Shown: piece by piece, positions 50,282-61,878 of the stretch | Numbering within the stretch: the first letter of the stretch is position 1 | Layout of the letters: every line of letters begins with the position of its first letter | Origin: Rhodopseudomonas pseudopalustris | GTDB lineage: Bacteria > Pseudomonadota > Alphaproteobacteria > Rhizobiales > Xanthobacteraceae | Assembly (NCBI RefSeq): GCF_900110435.1 | Contig: NZ_FODT01000005.1 | Coordinates: 310,001 to 374,000, forward strand | Direction: 5' to 3' | Length of the DNA: 64,000 nucleotides | Translations under genes and position numbers: made by a program | Notes under the pieces: model-generated | Databases searched by the model: none | The model's input: only the letters and a program-made list of their open reading frames with translations | What the model was told of the DNA's origin: nothing

Positions 50282-51253
50282 TCAGTTTCTCATCGAGCGC
50301 TTGGCCGCGCTCGCATTCAGGTTTTCAATACGGGTCTGCCAGAACGCGCTCGCAGTTCCGACGACGTTGTAGCCGACATTCGACGCGACCTTGATGCGGT
50401 CGAGGATCGCGAGGTCGACGACGGTCTCGAACTGGTTGCTGCCGGGATCGTAGACCACGAGCTTCATCGGGGTGTGTTCGAGGATGAAGCGCGACACGGT
50501 ATGATCGCGGTCGCTGCCGTGCTCCTCGCAAATGATTGCGGTGTCGCCCTGCAGCAGCCGCTCGCCGCCGCGGATCGCGTCGATCTCGACGCCTTCGACG
50601 TCGAGCTTGACCAGATACTTGCCGCCGTGCGCGATCCGGCCTTCGTCGAGCAGGTCGTCGAGGCGGATCACCGGAACGTCCTCACCGGCCGCGCGGGCGC
50701 TGCCGACGATGCTGAGCGCTTCGTGCTTGGTGCCCGACAGCGTCGCGGTGCCGCGCTGCGCACCGATCGCGCATTTCATCACTTCGAAACGGTCGCTGTT
50801 GACATGCGCGTTGTGTGCGAGCCGGGCGAAGTTGGCGCGCGACGGTTCGATCGCAATCGCTCGATGCGCGCCGAACGGCTTGCTCGACACCAGCACCGAC
50901 CAGTAGCCGTAGTTAGCGCCGCAATCGATCAGCGTGTAGTCGACATCGGCGGAGCCTTCGAACAGCAGATCGAGTTCGATCTCGTAACGATACGAGAGCT
51001 CGAGCAGCTTGCTCCAGTAGCCGTCGCCGTAAGGAAACACGAAGGTGGCGTCAGGGTTGAGCTTGATGGCGATGTCGCGTTGCGGCAACGCCTTGCGCAT
51101 CAAGTTCGCCGCGGCGTTGTAGCCGCGATACGAGAACCCCGACGACACCCGCGCGCCCATCACCAGCGCGCACGCAGCCAGGCGCTCGAGAGCGTTCGCG
51201 CCCTCGAGAGCGCCGGTGGCGCGGTCGAACTGAATGGGCTTTGGCGCGATCAC
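50282..51253 (-). CDS. FkbM family SAM-dependent methyltransferase inside the nuo operon
   Basis: 323-residue protein. The SAM-binding motif is [18 protein letters not shown], followed by [28 protein letters not shown] and [22 protein letters not shown], the FkbM methyltransferase pattern. FkbM enzymes usually methylate sugars or natural products. The GTG start at 51253 overlaps the nuoD stop (GTGA), and nuoE begins 2 bp after its stop, so it is fully embedded in the operon. Its job here is unknown. It might modify a complex I subunit, or it may simply have been captured by the operon. Confidence 0.85.
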   Translation of the reverse strand: MIAPKPIQFDRATGALEGANALERLAACALVMGARVSSGFSYRGYNAAANLMRKALPQRDIAIKLNPDATFVFPYGDGYWSKLLELSYRYEIELDLLFEGSADVDYTLIDCGANYGYWSVLVSSKPFGAHRAIAIEPSRANFARLAHNAHVNSDRFEVMKCAIGAQRGTATLSGTKHEALSIVGSARAAGEDVPVIRLDDLLDEGRIAHGGKYLVKLDVEGVEIDAIRGGERLLQGDTAIICEEHGSDRDHTVSRFILEHTPMKLVVYDPGSNQFETVVDLAILDRIKVASNVGYNVVGTASAFWQTRIENLNASAAKRSMRN

Positions 51254-52500
51254 CGATCGACCTCTCCGAACACGATGTCGAGCGAACCCAGAATCGCCGA
51301 AACGTCGGCGAGCAGATGGCCGCGGCAGATGAAGTCCATCGCCTGCAGATGCGCGAAGCCCGGCGCGCGGATCTTGCACTTGTACGGCTTGTTGCTGCCG
51401 TCCGAGACCAGATACACGCCGAACTCGCCCTTCGGCGCCTCGACCGCGACATAGACCTCGCCTTCCGGCACGCGGAAGCCCTCGGTGTACAGCTTGAAGT
51501 GATGGATCAGCGATTCCATCGAGCGCTTCATCTCGCCACGGCGCGGCGGGAAGATCTTGTTGTCGTCGATCGCCACCCGGCCCTGCCCGTCCGGCGCGCG
51601 CAGCTTGGCGATGCACTGCTTCATGATCCGAATCGACTGCCGCATCTCCTCGACGCGCAGGCAATAGCGGTCGTAGCAGTCGCCGTTCTTGCCGATCGGA
51701 ATGTCGAAATCCATCTCGGCGTAGCACTCGTAGGGCTGCGACTTGCGCAGATCCCAGGCGGCGCCGGAGCCGCGCACCATCACCCCGGAGAAGCCCCATT
51801 CCCACGCCTGCTCCAGCGTCACCACGCCGATGTCGACGTTGCGCTGCTTGAAAATGCGGTTGTCGGTGAGCAGCGTCTCGAGATCGTCGACCACCTGAAT
51901 GAAGCTGTCGCACCAGCTGTCGATATCCGCGACGAGCTGCGGCGGCAGATCCTGATGCACGCCGCCGACGCGGAAATACGCCGCGTGCATCCGGCTGCCG
52001 GAGGCGCGCTCGTAGAACATCATCAGCTTTTCGCGTTCCTCGAACCCCCACAGCGGCGGGGTCAGCGCGCCGACGTCCATCGCCTGAGTGGTGACGTTGA
52101 GCAGATGCGACAGGATGCGGCCGATCTCGCAATACAGCACGCGGATCAGCTGCGCGCGGCGCGGCACGGCGATGCCGAGCAGCTTCTCCACCGCGAGGCA
52201 GAACGCGTGCTCCTGATTCATCGGCGCGACGTAGTCGAGCCGGTCGAAATACGGGATCGCCTGCAGATAGGTCTTGTGCTCGATCAGCTTCTCGGTGCCG
52301 CGATGCAGAAGGCCGATATGCGGATCGACCCGCTCGACCACTTCGCCATCGAGTTCCAGCACCAATCGCAACACGCCATGCGCCGCCGGGTGCTGCGGTC
52401 CGAAATTGATCGTGAAGTTGCGCAGGCCCGGGGCCTCGGCAGCGGCTTCAGCCGTGGGAGCTTGAGCCGTGGGAGCTTGAGCCATGGGAGCTTCAGCCAT
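51250..52500 (-). CDS. nuoD: NADH-quinone oxidoreductase subunit D
   Basis: 49-kDa subunit lining the quinone site with Nuo[43 protein letters not shown] and the C-terminal [13 protein letters not shown] are diagnostic. The core begins at about residue 25. Before it is an Ala/Pro-rich leader built from a 15-nt tandem repeat encoding QAPTA-like units. The ATG at 52500 is used, giving 416 residues; ATG at 52485 lies in the next repeat unit and is equally possible. Confidence 0.96.
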   Translation of the reverse strand: MAEAPMAQAPTAQAPTAEAAAEAPGLRNFTINFGPQHPAAHGVLRLVLELDGEVVERVDPHIGLLHRGTEKLIEHKTYLQAIPYFDRLDYVAPMNQEHAFCLAVEKLLGIAVPRRAQLIRVLYCEIGRILSHLLNVTTQAMDVGALTPPLWGFEEREKLMMFYERASGSRMHAAYFRVGGVHQDLPPQLVADIDSWCDSFIQVVDDLETLLTDNRIFKQRNVDIGVVTLEQAWEWGFSGVMVRGSGAAWDLRKSQPYECYAEMDFDIPIGKNGDCYDRYCLRVEEMRQSIRIMKQCIAKLRAPDGQGRVAIDDNKIFPPRRGEMKRSMESLIHHFKLYTEGFRVPEGEVYVAVEAPKGEFGVYLVSDGSNKPYKCKIRAPGFAHLQAMDFICRGHLLADVSAILGSLDIVFGEVDR

Positions 52501-52504
52501 GGGA
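52450..52504. repeat. 15-nt tandem repeat in the nuoD 5' end
   Basis: Three full units and most of a fourth of a 15-nt repeat (AGCCGTGGGAGCTTG and near copies). Each unit encodes five residues, so loss or gain of units keeps the frame. Two units contain an ATG, so repeat number also changes the choice of start codon. Confidence 0.85.
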
Positions 52505-52554
52505 CACGCTCCGCTTGCAGACCAACAACGGCGAATGACGGGTGGCGAATGCGA

Positions 52555-53169
52555 TCACGGCTTCACCCCGGCCTTCTCGTCGCCCGGCAGGATCGGATAG
52601 TCCGCTCCTTCCCACGGCGACTGGAAATCGAATTTGCGGAATTCCTGGTTGAGCCGCACCGGCTCGTAGACCACCCGCTTCTGGTCGTCGTCGTAGCGGA
52701 CTTCGACGAAGCCGGTGAGCGGAAAATCCTTGCGCAGCGGGTGGCCGTCGAAGCCGTAATCGGTGAGCAACCGGCGCATATCGGGGTGGCCGGTGATGAT
52801 GATGCCATAGAGGTCGTAGACCTCGCGTTCGAACCAGTCGGTGCCCGGAAACACGCTGATGATCGACGGCACCAAAGTGGTTTCGCCGACTTCGGCGCGC
52901 AGCCGGATTCGCGCATTCAGCGTCGGCGACAGGAAGTGATACACCAGATCGAAGCGCGGCACGCGGCCCGGATAGTCGACCGCGGTGACGTCGACGATAT
53001 TGATGAAGCGGCAGCGCGGATCGTCGCGCAGGAACCGCACCACATCCACCACCTTCGTGGCGTCGATCGTCACGGTCAGTTCGCTATACGTGACCACGTG
53101 ACCGATCGCAGCACCCGGCAAGGCGCCGACGATCGTCTGACCCAGGGTGTCGAGCCCGTTGTCGTCCAT
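52555..53169 (-). CDS. nuoC: NADH-quinone oxidoreductase subunit C
   Basis: 30-kDa hydrophilic subunit of complex I, 204 residues. The signature ERLVYDLYGI-type motif appears as [22 protein letters not shown], followed by [19 protein letters not shown]. Not fused to nuoD, as is normal for this class. It lies 13 bp after nuoB and 54 bp before nuoD. Confidence 0.97.
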   Translation of the reverse strand: MDDNGLDTLGQTIVGALPGAAIGHVVTYSELTVTIDATKVVDVVRFLRDDPRCRFINIVDVTAVDYPGRVPRFDLVYHFLSPTLNARIRLRAEVGETTLVPSIISVFPGTDWFEREVYDLYGIIITGHPDMRRLLTDYGFDGHPLRKDFPLTGFVEVRYDDDQKRVVYEPVRLNQEFRKFDFQSPWEGADYPILPGDEKAGVKP

Positions 53170-53182
53170 GAAGCAGCTTTCT

Positions 53183-53803
53183 TCAGCGTTCGATAGTGCC
53201 AGTCCGACGGATCTTCTTCTGCAGCAGCATCACGCCGTACAGCAGAGCTTCTGCGGTCGGCGGGCAGCCCGGAACATAGATGTCGATCGGGACGATGCGA
53301 TCGCAGCCGCGCACCACGGAATAGGAGTAGTGATAATAGCCGCCGCCGTTGGCGCATGATCCCATCGAGATCACGTAACGCGGCTCCGGCATCTGGTCGT
53401 AGACCTTGCGCAGCGCCGGGGCCATCTTGTTGGTCAGCGTTCCGGCCACGATCATGACGTCGGACTGGCGCGGCGAGGCGCGCGGCGCAAAGCCGAAACG
53501 TTCGGCGTCGTATCGCGGCATCGACAACTGCATCATCTCGACCGCACAGCAGGCAAGACCGAATGTCATCCACATCAGCGAGCCGGTGCGCGCCCAGGTG
53601 ATCAGATCGTCGGTCGCTGCAACGAAGAAGCCCTTGTCGGACAACTCGCGATTGACGCCCAGGAAGAACGGATCATCTGCGCCAACAGGCTTTCCGGTGT
53701 TCGGATCGATGATGCCGCTCGGCGCGCGCGCGATCAGCGGCTGCGCGCCTTCGGGGCGCAGTGCCGACGCTTGCTGTTGCATGGAGGATGAACTCAATCC
53801 CAT
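53183..53803 (-). CDS. nuoB: NADH-quinone oxidoreductase subunit B
   Basis: PSST subunit carrying cluster N2, which passes electrons to quinone. Ligands are in [14 protein letters not shown] (tandem Cys), [14 protein letters not shown] and [12 protein letters not shown]. The start at 53803 ([11 protein letters not shown]) is preferred because AGAAGG lies about 10 nt upstream; it overlaps the nuoA end by 10 nt. The ATG at 53782 lacks a ribosome binding site. 206 residues from the chosen start. Confidence 0.95.
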   Translation of the reverse strand: MGLSSSSMQQQASALRPEGAQPLIARAPSGIIDPNTGKPVGADDPFFLGVNRELSDKGFFVAATDDLITWARTGSLMWMTFGLACCAVEMMQLSMPRYDAERFGFAPRASPRQSDVMIVAGTLTNKMAPALRKVYDQMPEPRYVISMGSCANGGGYYHYSYSVVRGCDRIVPIDIYVPGCPPTAEALLYGVMLLQKKIRRTGTIER

Positions 53804-54159
53804 TCCAGCGCGCCCTTCTTCCACTCGTATGCAAAGCCGACAGTCAACACGCCGAGGAACACCATCATCGACCAGAAGCCGGTGGCGCCTAGCTTGCCGA
53901 AAGCAACCGCCCAAGGGAACAGGAACGCGACCTCGAGGTCGAAGATGATGAAGAGGATGGCGACCAGGTAGAACCTGACGTCGAATTTCATGCGGGCGTC
54001 GCCGAAAGCGTTGAACCCGCATTCATAGGCTGAGAGTTTTTCAGGGTCGGGCTGTTGATAGGCGACGGCAAAGGGCGCCACCAGGAGCACGAAGCTCAGT
54101 CCAGCCGCAACAAGAATGAACACAACGATTGGCAGATAGTTCGGCAGAATGCCGCTCAT
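53794..54159 (-). CDS. nuoA: NADH-quinone oxidoreductase subunit A
   Basis: Small membrane subunit (ND3), 121 residues and three hydrophobic helices. The conserved loop is [43 protein letters not shown]. First gene of the nuo operon. The ATG at 54159 is preferred to a GTG one codon upstream. Confidence 0.96.
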   Translation of the reverse strand: MSGILPNYLPIVVFILVAAGLSFVLLVAPFAVAYQQPDPEKLSAYECGFNAFGDARMKFDVRFYLVAILFIIFDLEVAFLFPWAVAFGKLGATGFWSMMVFLGVLTVGFAYEWKKGALEWD

Positions 54160-54495
54160 CACCGTTCCCTATCCCGCGGTTGTTGCACCGCCGAAGACTC
54201 GTTTGCATTTGAATTGTTCTACCGCTTAGCGCAGTGCAACAGGGGGCGCAAGACAAGCTGTGTTGACACCTAGGTACCTCGCCATGTGGACACCGCGTGG
54301 CTGATCGCAACACGGTTTCAAACGCACGTTCAAAGCTTCGACGCCAGCTCCCCGAAATTGCCCCGTATACCTTCCGGAAACCATAGCTGGGTCAAACGAA
54401 ACCATTTTCGGAACCCGCGAAACTATCCTGAAACACACGCCGGGTAAGTCTGTGTGCATTGAAGAAGGCAACGAGACCCCGCGCGGAGGCGTCAG
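54160..54495. other. Divergent intergenic region upstream of nuoA
   Basis: Promoter region for the nuo operon (leftward) and for the 64-residue membrane protein (rightward). I could not pick a convincing sigma-70 pair for nuo by eye. No open frame with family features is present. Confidence 0.5.
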
Positions 54496-54690
54496 ATGAA
54501 TCACTCAATTCATTCAGCGGATCGGGCGACCCATCTGAAGATTGTCGTGGTGGCTCTGGTTGCCGGCATCGGTGTCGCCGCGTTCGGTATCAGCGCCCGG
54601 GTGAGCGCCGACTACAGCCAGACCGCTCATGTCGTGAAGGCAACAAAGCAGATCACCGTCACGAGTTCCGAAAGCTCGATCGTGAGATAA
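54496..54690 (+). CDS. Conserved small membrane protein, 64 residues
   Basis: Begins MNHSIHSADRATHLKIVV, with one hydrophobic segment (about residues 15-34, IVVVALVAGIGVAAFGISAR) and a polar C-terminal part with YSQTAHVVKATKQI and a SSES end. The type is familiar from Bradyrhizobium and Rhodopseudomonas genomes, where many paralogues exist, but the function is unknown. A GGAGG Shine-Dalgarno lies 8 nt upstream and the gene has its own strong terminator at 54739-54761, so it is a single-gene unit. Confidence 0.82.
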   Translation: MNHSIHSADRATHLKIVVVALVAGIGVAAFGISARVSADYSQTAHVVKATKQITVTSSESSIVR

Positions 54691-54738
54691 TTTCGGCGGG
54701 TCGCCTGCCCGCAACGCCTTTCACAGAATGTCGAGATC

Positions 54739-54761
54739 GGCCGCCTTCGAGCGGCCTTTTT
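54739..54761 (+). terminator. Intrinsic terminator after the 64-residue protein
   Basis: 6-bp GGCCGC/GCGGCC stem with a 6-nt loop followed by TTTTT, 49 nt past the stop codon. Confidence 0.9.
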
Positions 54762-55030
54762 GATTCATCCACCCTCGGACAATTTCGAAGAGCGACGAAG
54801 CGTCGCGGCTGCCGCGACTTCTCCACAACGTGCTGAACCGAATCTGACCTCGTCGACGCTGCCGTACCGGCCAGGGCGCAGAACCACCCGCGCACGGCCG
54901 GAGTCGACGCGGGCGGTCACGTTCAAACAGCACCAGGCTGCCTGCAAACGCGCGAAGCGGCACCATGCATCAACAGATTGATTTCGGGGATTTGCGAGTT
55001 TTCGCCAAACGCCTGAATGACAAGGCTGAA
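54762..55030. other. Intergenic, no gene seen
   Basis: Between the terminator and tRNA-Asp. Nothing recognisable beyond the probable 3' trailer of the tRNA. Confidence 0.5.
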
Positions 55031-55107
<77 letters not shown>

Positions 55108-55355
55108 GTGGTTTGCGTCCCGCGCAGGCGGTCGATCTAACGGGGCGTTCCTCCCGAGTCAAGCGGGTTGCGCGAGAGGTTGCGTTTCCGCCCACACGGG
55201 ATCGCGGTTGTCCTTTGATCCCGGCGGTTTTCAGGCACGCGATGCGAATAATGGGCTGTTTACGGGCAAAACAGCGTATGCAGTCCCCACCCGAATCATC
55301 TAAGGCCTGCTACGTCTTAGTTTCCTAAGCCGCTACAAAACCCGGAGGGCTAAAT

Positions 55356-55667
55356 ATGGCGAAGAAAGCAGTTGCGAAAGCCGCGACACCCACAACCGTC
55401 ACCCTGAAGCATCTCGCCGCGGCGCTCGCCGAAGAGCACGAGCTGTCGAAGAAGCAGACCGAAGCCATCCTCGGCGACCTCGTCGCCCGCATCACCAAGC
55501 ACCTCAAGAAGGGCGAGCGCATCCGCATCGTCGGCCTCGGCATCCTGCAGGTCCGCAAGCGCGCTGCCCGCACCGGCCGCAACCCCGCCACCGGCGAGAC
55601 CATCCAGATCAAGGCCAGCAAGAAGGTCGCGTTCCGCGCCGCGAAGGAACTCAAGGAAGCCATCTGA
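55356..55667 (+). CDS. HU family DNA-binding protein
   Basis: 103-residue histone-like protein. The C-terminal 90 residues match HU: LAAALAEEHELSKKQTEAIL, the beta-arm region RKRAARTGRNPATGETIQI with the Arg-Asn-Pro tip, and KASKKVAFRAAKELK. A 12-residue Lys/Ala-rich leader (MAKKAVAKAATP) precedes it. A CGGAGG Shine-Dalgarno lies just upstream. Monocistronic, ending before the hairpin at 55694-55726. Paralogues with the canonical length may exist elsewhere. Confidence 0.93.
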   Translation: MAKKAVAKAATPTTVTLKHLAAALAEEHELSKKQTEAILGDLVARITKHLKKGERIRIVGLGILQVRKRAARTGRNPATGETIQIKASKKVAFRAAKELKEAI

Positions 55668-55693
55668 AGTTTCCCCTTCGGACGATCCACGCG

Positions 55694-55726
55694 ATCCCGG
55701 GAGGCCGCCTCGCGGCTGCCCGGGAT
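55694..55726 (+). terminator. Hairpin after the HU gene
   Basis: 8-bp outer stem ATCCCGGG/CCCGGGAT with further inner GC pairing. The T tract behind it is weak (GGCGATTTGT). It covers the ATG at 55725, the first in-frame start of pepT, which argues against using that codon. Confidence 0.55.
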
Positions 55727-55781
55727 GGCGATTTGTAACGATCCCGGTATTTCGGTCTTTGTGAGGTCTGGCGGTCCTGCA

Positions 55782-57053
55782 GTGAACTCTTCACCGATCC
55801 GCTCCAGCCAAATCGATTTCAGCCACAGCGTCATTGAGCGCTTTCTGCGCTATGTCGCGATCGACACCCAGTCCGATCCCGCCTCTTCGACCTGCCCCTC
55901 GACCGCGAAGCAGAAGACCCTCGGCGCCTTGCTGGTGCAGGAGCTGCGCGATCTCGGGCTTTCGGACGCCCATCTCGACGAGCACGGCTACGTCTACGCC
56001 ACGATCCCGGCGACCACTGACAAAAACGTCCCGGTGATCTGCTTCTGCGCGCATATGGACACCTCACCCGATTGTTCAGGCGAAGGCGTCAAGCCTCAGA
56101 TCGTGAAGAACTATCAGGGTGGCGACATCGTCCTGCCGGCGGACCCGACGCAGGTCATCCGCGCGACCGAGCATCCGGCGCTGGCGCAGCAGATCGGCCA
56201 TGACATCGTCACGACCGATGGCGTCACCTTGCTCGGGGCGGACAACAAGGCCGGAATCGCGGAGATCATGGACGCCGCGGCATTCCTGATCGCCAATCCG
56301 CAGATCAGGCATGGCACGCTCAAAGTCCTGTTCACGCCCGACGAGGAGATCGGCCGCGGCGTCGACAAGGTCGACCTCGCCAAACTCGGCGCCGATTTCG
56401 CCTACACCATGGACGGCGAGACCGCGGGCAATATCGAGGACGAAACCTTCTCCGCCGATTCGGCGGTCGTCACCATCACCGGCGTGAGCGCCCATCCGGG
56501 CTTCGCCAAGGGCAAGATGGAGCACGCCATCAAGATCGCTGCGGCGATCGTGGAACGGCTTCCCAGGGACGCCTGCTCGCCGGAAACCACCGAGGGCCGC
56601 GAGGGCTTCCTGCATCCGGTCGGCATCACCGGCGCGCTGGAGCAGACCACGCTGAGTTTCATCGTCCGCGACTTCACCGAGGCCGGACTGCAGCAGAAGG
56701 AAGCGCTGCTGCAGCGAATCGTCGACGAAGTGATGCGCGATTATCCGCGCTCGACCGCGACGATCGAGATCAAGCAGCAGTATCGCAACATGAAGCAGGT
56801 GCTCGACCGCCATCCCGAGCTGGTCGAGAACGCCCGCGAGGCGATTCGACGCGCCGGCCTGACGCCGGTCACCACCGCGATTCGCGGCGGCACCGACGGC
56901 TCGCGGCTGTCGTTCATGGGGCTGCCCTGCCCCAACATCTTCGCCGGCGAACACGCCTTCCATTCAAGGCTCGAATGGGTCAGCCGCCAGGACATGGAGG
57001 CCGCCGTTCGCACCATCGTGCATCTGGCGATGATCTTCGAGGAGCAGGCGTAA
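55782..57053 (+). CDS. pepT: Peptidase T (tripeptide aminopeptidase)
   Basis: M20-family di-zinc aminopeptidase removing the N-terminal residue from tripeptides. Metal and catalytic motifs: ICFCAHMDTSPD, TTDGVTLLGADNKAGIAEIM, FTPDEEIGRG with the catalytic Glu, YTMDGE and EHAFHSRLEWVS. The GTG at 55782 is chosen, giving 423 residues. An in-frame ATG at 55725 is covered by the HU hairpin, and its 19 codons have a low-GC third position unlike the rest of the gene. IERFLRYVAIDTQS aligns with the start of E. coli PepT about 15 codons further in. It is followed by a block of palindromic repeats. Confidence 0.93.
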   Translation: MNSSPIRSSQIDFSHSVIERFLRYVAIDTQSDPASSTCPSTAKQKTLGALLVQELRDLGLSDAHLDEHGYVYATIPATTDKNVPVICFCAHMDTSPDCSGEGVKPQIVKNYQGGDIVLPADPTQVIRATEHPALAQQIGHDIVTTDGVTLLGADNKAGIAEIMDAAAFLIANPQIRHGTLKVLFTPDEEIGRGVDKVDLAKLGADFAYTMDGETAGNIEDETFSADSAVVTITGVSAHPGFAKGKMEHAIKIAAAIVERLPRDACSPETTEGREGFLHPVGITGALEQTTLSFIVRDFTEAGLQQKEALLQRIVDEVMRDYPRSTATIEIKQQYRNMKQVLDRHPELVENAREAIRRAGLTPVTTAIRGGTDGSRLSFMGLPCPNIFAGEHAFHSRLEWVSRQDMEAAVRTIVHLAMIFEEQA

Positions 57054-57061
57054 GCCGCGTT

Positions 57062-57104
57062 CTAGAGCAGGATGACTTATCTTCGAATCGTCATCCCGCT
57101 CTAG
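57062..57104. repeat. Palindromic repeat, module D
   Basis: 43-bp inverted repeat with arms CTAGAGC/GCTCTAG and inner GGATGAC/GTCATCC, starting 8 nt past the pepT stop. Of a type frequently scattered in Bradyrhizobium and Rhodopseudomonas intergenic regions. It may act as a 3' hairpin for pepT. Confidence 0.8.
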
Positions 57105-57114
57105 GTTCTTGTTC

Positions 57115-57163
57115 GAGCATGATCTTTTCCGAAAACCGGTATCCCCTTTTCGGGATCATGCTC
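57115..57163. repeat. Palindromic repeat, module A, inverted copy
   Basis: 49-bp element matching the one at 33980-34028 with two substitutions, in opposite orientation. Lies in the convergent gap after pepT. Confidence 0.88.
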
Positions 57164-57167
57164 TAAC

Positions 57168-57257
57168 GTTTTCGAGCGAAGTGGATACCGGTTCGCGTCA
57201 AGAGAACGCGGCAGAACATCAAGTTCGAGCTTCGGTTCTGATTCGATCAGAACCGAA
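57168..57257. repeat. Palindromic repeat, modules B and C
   Basis: Module B at 57168-57210 (TTTTCGAGCGAAGTGGATACC core, compare 4712-4755) followed by module C at 57231-57257, a perfect 12-bp stem with a 3-nt loop. Same order as at 4712-4800. Together with the D and A copies it forms a composite about 200 bp long. Confidence 0.78.
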
Positions 57258-57269
57258 AAAGCGCGAGCC

Positions 57270-57554
57270 TCAGTTCGGCGGATTGGCGGGTTTGCTGCGC
57301 TTTTCCGGTGCGGGCTTTGCAGCCGTCTTTTGCGCGTCGCCACCGCGAACATTGCCCCAAGGATCGACAGGTCCGGAGGCGTTCGGGACATTGCCGAGCG
57401 ACCTTTGATAGGCCTTTTCCGCGCGCTTCTCGGCCTCGATCTCGCCCTGCGTTTTTTCCTTGTCGGGATCGCCGTATTTCTGGATCGGCGCGGTTTGCGC
57501 GTAAGCGGGCCCGGCCAGCAAAGCGATCATCGCGACGGCACACAAGACTCTCAT
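57270..57554 (-). CDS. Small secreted protein of unknown function
   Basis: 94-residue protein: signal peptide (MRVLCAVAMIALLAGPAYA, cleavage near AQT), then a charged mature part KYGDPDKEKTQGEIEAEKRA, a short conserved block AYQRSLGNVPNASGPVDPWG, and a Lys/Pro/Ala-rich tail. Similar proteins occur in Bradyrhizobium, but I know of no function. A GGGAGA ribosome binding site supports the ATG at 57554. It is convergent with pepT across the palindromic repeats. Confidence 0.78.
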   Translation of the reverse strand: MRVLCAVAMIALLAGPAYAQTAPIQKYGDPDKEKTQGEIEAEKRAEKAYQRSLGNVPNASGPVDPWGNVRGGDAQKTAAKPAPEKRSKPANPPN

Positions 57555-57672
57555 GCTGTTCTCCCAATCAGGCGAGGCCTGCATATCACCGCGCCGACCG
57601 CGACGCCAACAGGCCGCAGGACGACCCGGTCGCCTTGCACAGACCACGACCGGCGGGCTAGATAGGCCCTGC

Positions 57673-57749
57673 GGGCGGCTAGCTCAGCTGGTTAGAGCAT
57701 CTCGTTTACACCGAGAGGGTCGGGAGTTCGAATCTCTCGCCGCCCACCA
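57673..57749 (+). tRNA. tRNA-Val (TAC)
   Basis: 77 nt including CCA. Acceptor GGGCGGC/GCCGCCC, D arm AGCTCAGCTGG, anticodon stem-loop CTCGTTTACACCGAG with anticodon TAC, T arm GAGTTCGAATC. Discriminator A. Decodes GTA and related Val codons. Confidence 0.97.
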
Positions 57750-57836
57750 CGCCCCTCCTGTCCGTCTCTCCTCTCCGGAAACCAAAGCGGCGCCCCCTGA
57801 GGAGCGCCGCTGATGTCGTTATGAGGCTCGCGCCGC

Positions 57837-60275
<2,439 letters not shown>

Positions 60276-60431
60276 GGCCCGTTCCTTTCGTTATGCCCCC
60301 TTGCACGCGGCCCGCCCCCCGGCGCAGCCACCACAAGGTGCCGAGTGTACCGGCGCGTTTCGGCCGGCTCAGGCCCCACTCGTCCGGGTTTGAAGGCGAA
60401 TCCTGGTAACGCTTGTCATCGCCGAGAACAT

Positions 60432-60460
60432 TAGGTGGCTATCCACCCGGGGGGTGTCAA
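60432..60460 (-). promoter_or_regulatory. Possible lon promoter, heat-shock-like
   Basis: On the minus strand CTTGACA (60461-60455), then 17 nt to CACCTA within CCACCTAAT. The -35 fits both sigma-70 and alphaproteobacterial sigma-32 (CTTG); the -10 is only partly like CCATAT. Position about 155 nt before the lon ATG is reasonable. Tentative. Confidence 0.4.
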
Positions 60461-60528
60461 GTCATGGAAAAGGCGCTGATTAATCCGGCGTGTACGCGTG
60501 CGTGTGCGCGTGGAAGCGCAGACGAAAT

Positions 60529-60556
60529 CGGGCTGCCGAGAGGTCTCGGCAGCCCG
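60529..60556 (-). terminator. Probable clpX terminator
   Basis: Perfect 12-bp stem CGGGCTGCCGAG/CTCGGCAGCCCG with a 4-nt loop, 47 nt past the clpX stop. ATTTCG follows on the minus strand, a short T tract. Confidence 0.65.
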
Positions 60557-60603
60557 GTCTTGAAAACCCATTCGCCCGGACGACGCCGTGCGGTCGGTTA
60601 CCA

Positions 60604-61878
60604 TTACGCGCTGGCGCTGCTCTCCGCCGCCCGGTCTGAACGGTCGGCATAAATGTAGAGCGGACGCGCTGTTCCATCGACGACTTCGCGCGAGATCACA
60701 ACTTCCTCGACGCCTTCGAGACCCGGCAGATCGAACATCGTCTCGAGCAGAATGCTCTCCAGAATCGACCGCAGGCCGCGGGCGCCGGTCTTGCGCTCGA
60801 TCGCCTTGCGCGCCACCGCACCAAGCGCCTCGTCGGCGAAGGTGAGTTCGATGTTCTCCATTTCGAACAGCCGCTGATACTGCTTGACCAGCGCGTTCTT
60901 CGGGTCCGTCAGGATCTTCTTCAGCGAGGCCTCATCGAGATCCTCGAGCGTTGCCACGACGGGCAGACGGCCGACGAATTCCGGAATCAGGCCGTACTTC
61001 AGCAAGTCTTCCGGCTCGACGTGACGGAAGATTTCGCCGGTGCGGCGATCTTCAGGCGCGAGCACCTGCGCCGCGAAGCCGATCGAGGTCGAACGGCCGC
61101 GCGCCGAGATGATCTTTTCAAGGCCCGCGAACGCACCACCGCAGATGAACAGAATGTTGGTGGTGTCGACCTGCAGGAACTCCTGCTGCGGATGCTTGCG
61201 GCCGCCCTGCGGCGGGACCGAAGCCACCGTGCCTTCCATGATCTTCAGCAGCGCCTGCTGGACGCCCTCGCCCGACACATCGCGGGTGATCGAGGGATTG
61301 TCCGACTTGCGCGAAATCTTGTCGATTTCGTCGATATAGACGATACCGCGCTGCGCCCGCTCGACGTTGTAGTCGGCAGCCTGCAGCAGCTTCAGAATGA
61401 TGTTCTCGACATCCTCGCCGACATAGCCGGCTTCGGTCAGAGTCGTCGCATCCGCCATCGTGAACGGCACGTCGAGAATCCGCGCCAGCGTCTGCGCCAG
61501 CAGCGTCTTGCCCGAGCCGGTCGGACCGATCAGCAGGATGTTCGACTTCGCGAGCTCGACGTCGTTGTGCTTGGTCTGGTGATTCAGCCGCTTGTAGTGG
61601 TTGTGCACCGCGACCGAGAGCACCTTCTTCGCATGGCCCTGGCCGATCACATAATCGTCGAGGACCTTGCAGATCTCCTTCGGGGTCGGGATGCCGTCGC
61701 GCGACTTCACCAGCGAAGATTTGTTCTCTTCGCGGATGATGTCCATGCACAGTTCCACGCATTCATCACAGATGAATACCGTGGGGCCGGCGATCAGCTT
61801 GCGGACCTCGTGCTGGCTCTTTCCGCAGAACGAGCAGTACAGGGTGTTCTTGGAGTCGCTCGTACCGACCTTACTCAT
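60604..61878 (-). CDS. clpX: ClpXP protease ATPase subunit ClpX
   Basis: AAA+ unfoldase that feeds substrates to ClpP. N-terminal zinc domain with [12 protein letters not shown] and CDECVELC, Walker [18 protein letters not shown], Walker [12 protein letters not shown], sensor [17 protein letters not shown]. The ClpP-contacting loop ([11 protein letters not shown] region nearby) is intact. 424 residues is normal. It is the target adaptor of CtrA and other cell-cycle regulators in alphaproteobacteria. A GGAG ribosome binding site precedes the ATG. Confidence 0.97.
   Translation of the reverse strand: MSKVGTSDSKNTLYCSFCGKSQHEVRKLIAGPTVFICDECVELCMDIIREENKSSLVKSRDGIPTPKEICKVLDDYVIGQGHAKKVLSVAVHNHYKRLNHQTKHNDVELAKSNILLIGPTGSGKTLLAQTLARILDVPFTMADATTLTEAGYVGEDVENIILKLLQAADYNVERAQRGIVYIDEIDKISRKSDNPSITRDVSGEGVQQALLKIMEGTVASVPPQGGRKHPQQEFLQVDTTNILFICGGAFAGLEKIISARGRSTSIGFAAQVLAPEDRRTGEIFRHVEPEDLLKYGLIPEFVGRLPVVATLEDLDEASLKKILTDPKNALVKQYQRLFEMENIELTFADEALGAVARKAIERKTGARGLRSILESILLETMFDLPGLEGVEEVVISREVVDGTARPLYIYADRSDRAAESSASA

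Larger units (their letters stand above)
60276..60603. other. clpX-lon intergenic region
   Basis: 328 bp with no gene. Holds the clpX hairpin (60529-60556) and a promoter-like sequence upstream of lon (60432-60460). The 150 bp nearest lon is GC-rich, with no further recognisable element. Confidence 0.6.

Noticed and set aside
55725-55781. Longer N-terminus for pepT starting at ATG 55725
   Set aside because: The ATG is part of the HU hairpin, lacks a ribosome binding site, and the 19 codons show low third-position GC and no family similarity.
57673-57749. tRNA-Val as an integration site
   Set aside because: Flanked by core genes (lon) and a small conserved gene; no second copy of the tRNA end was seen.
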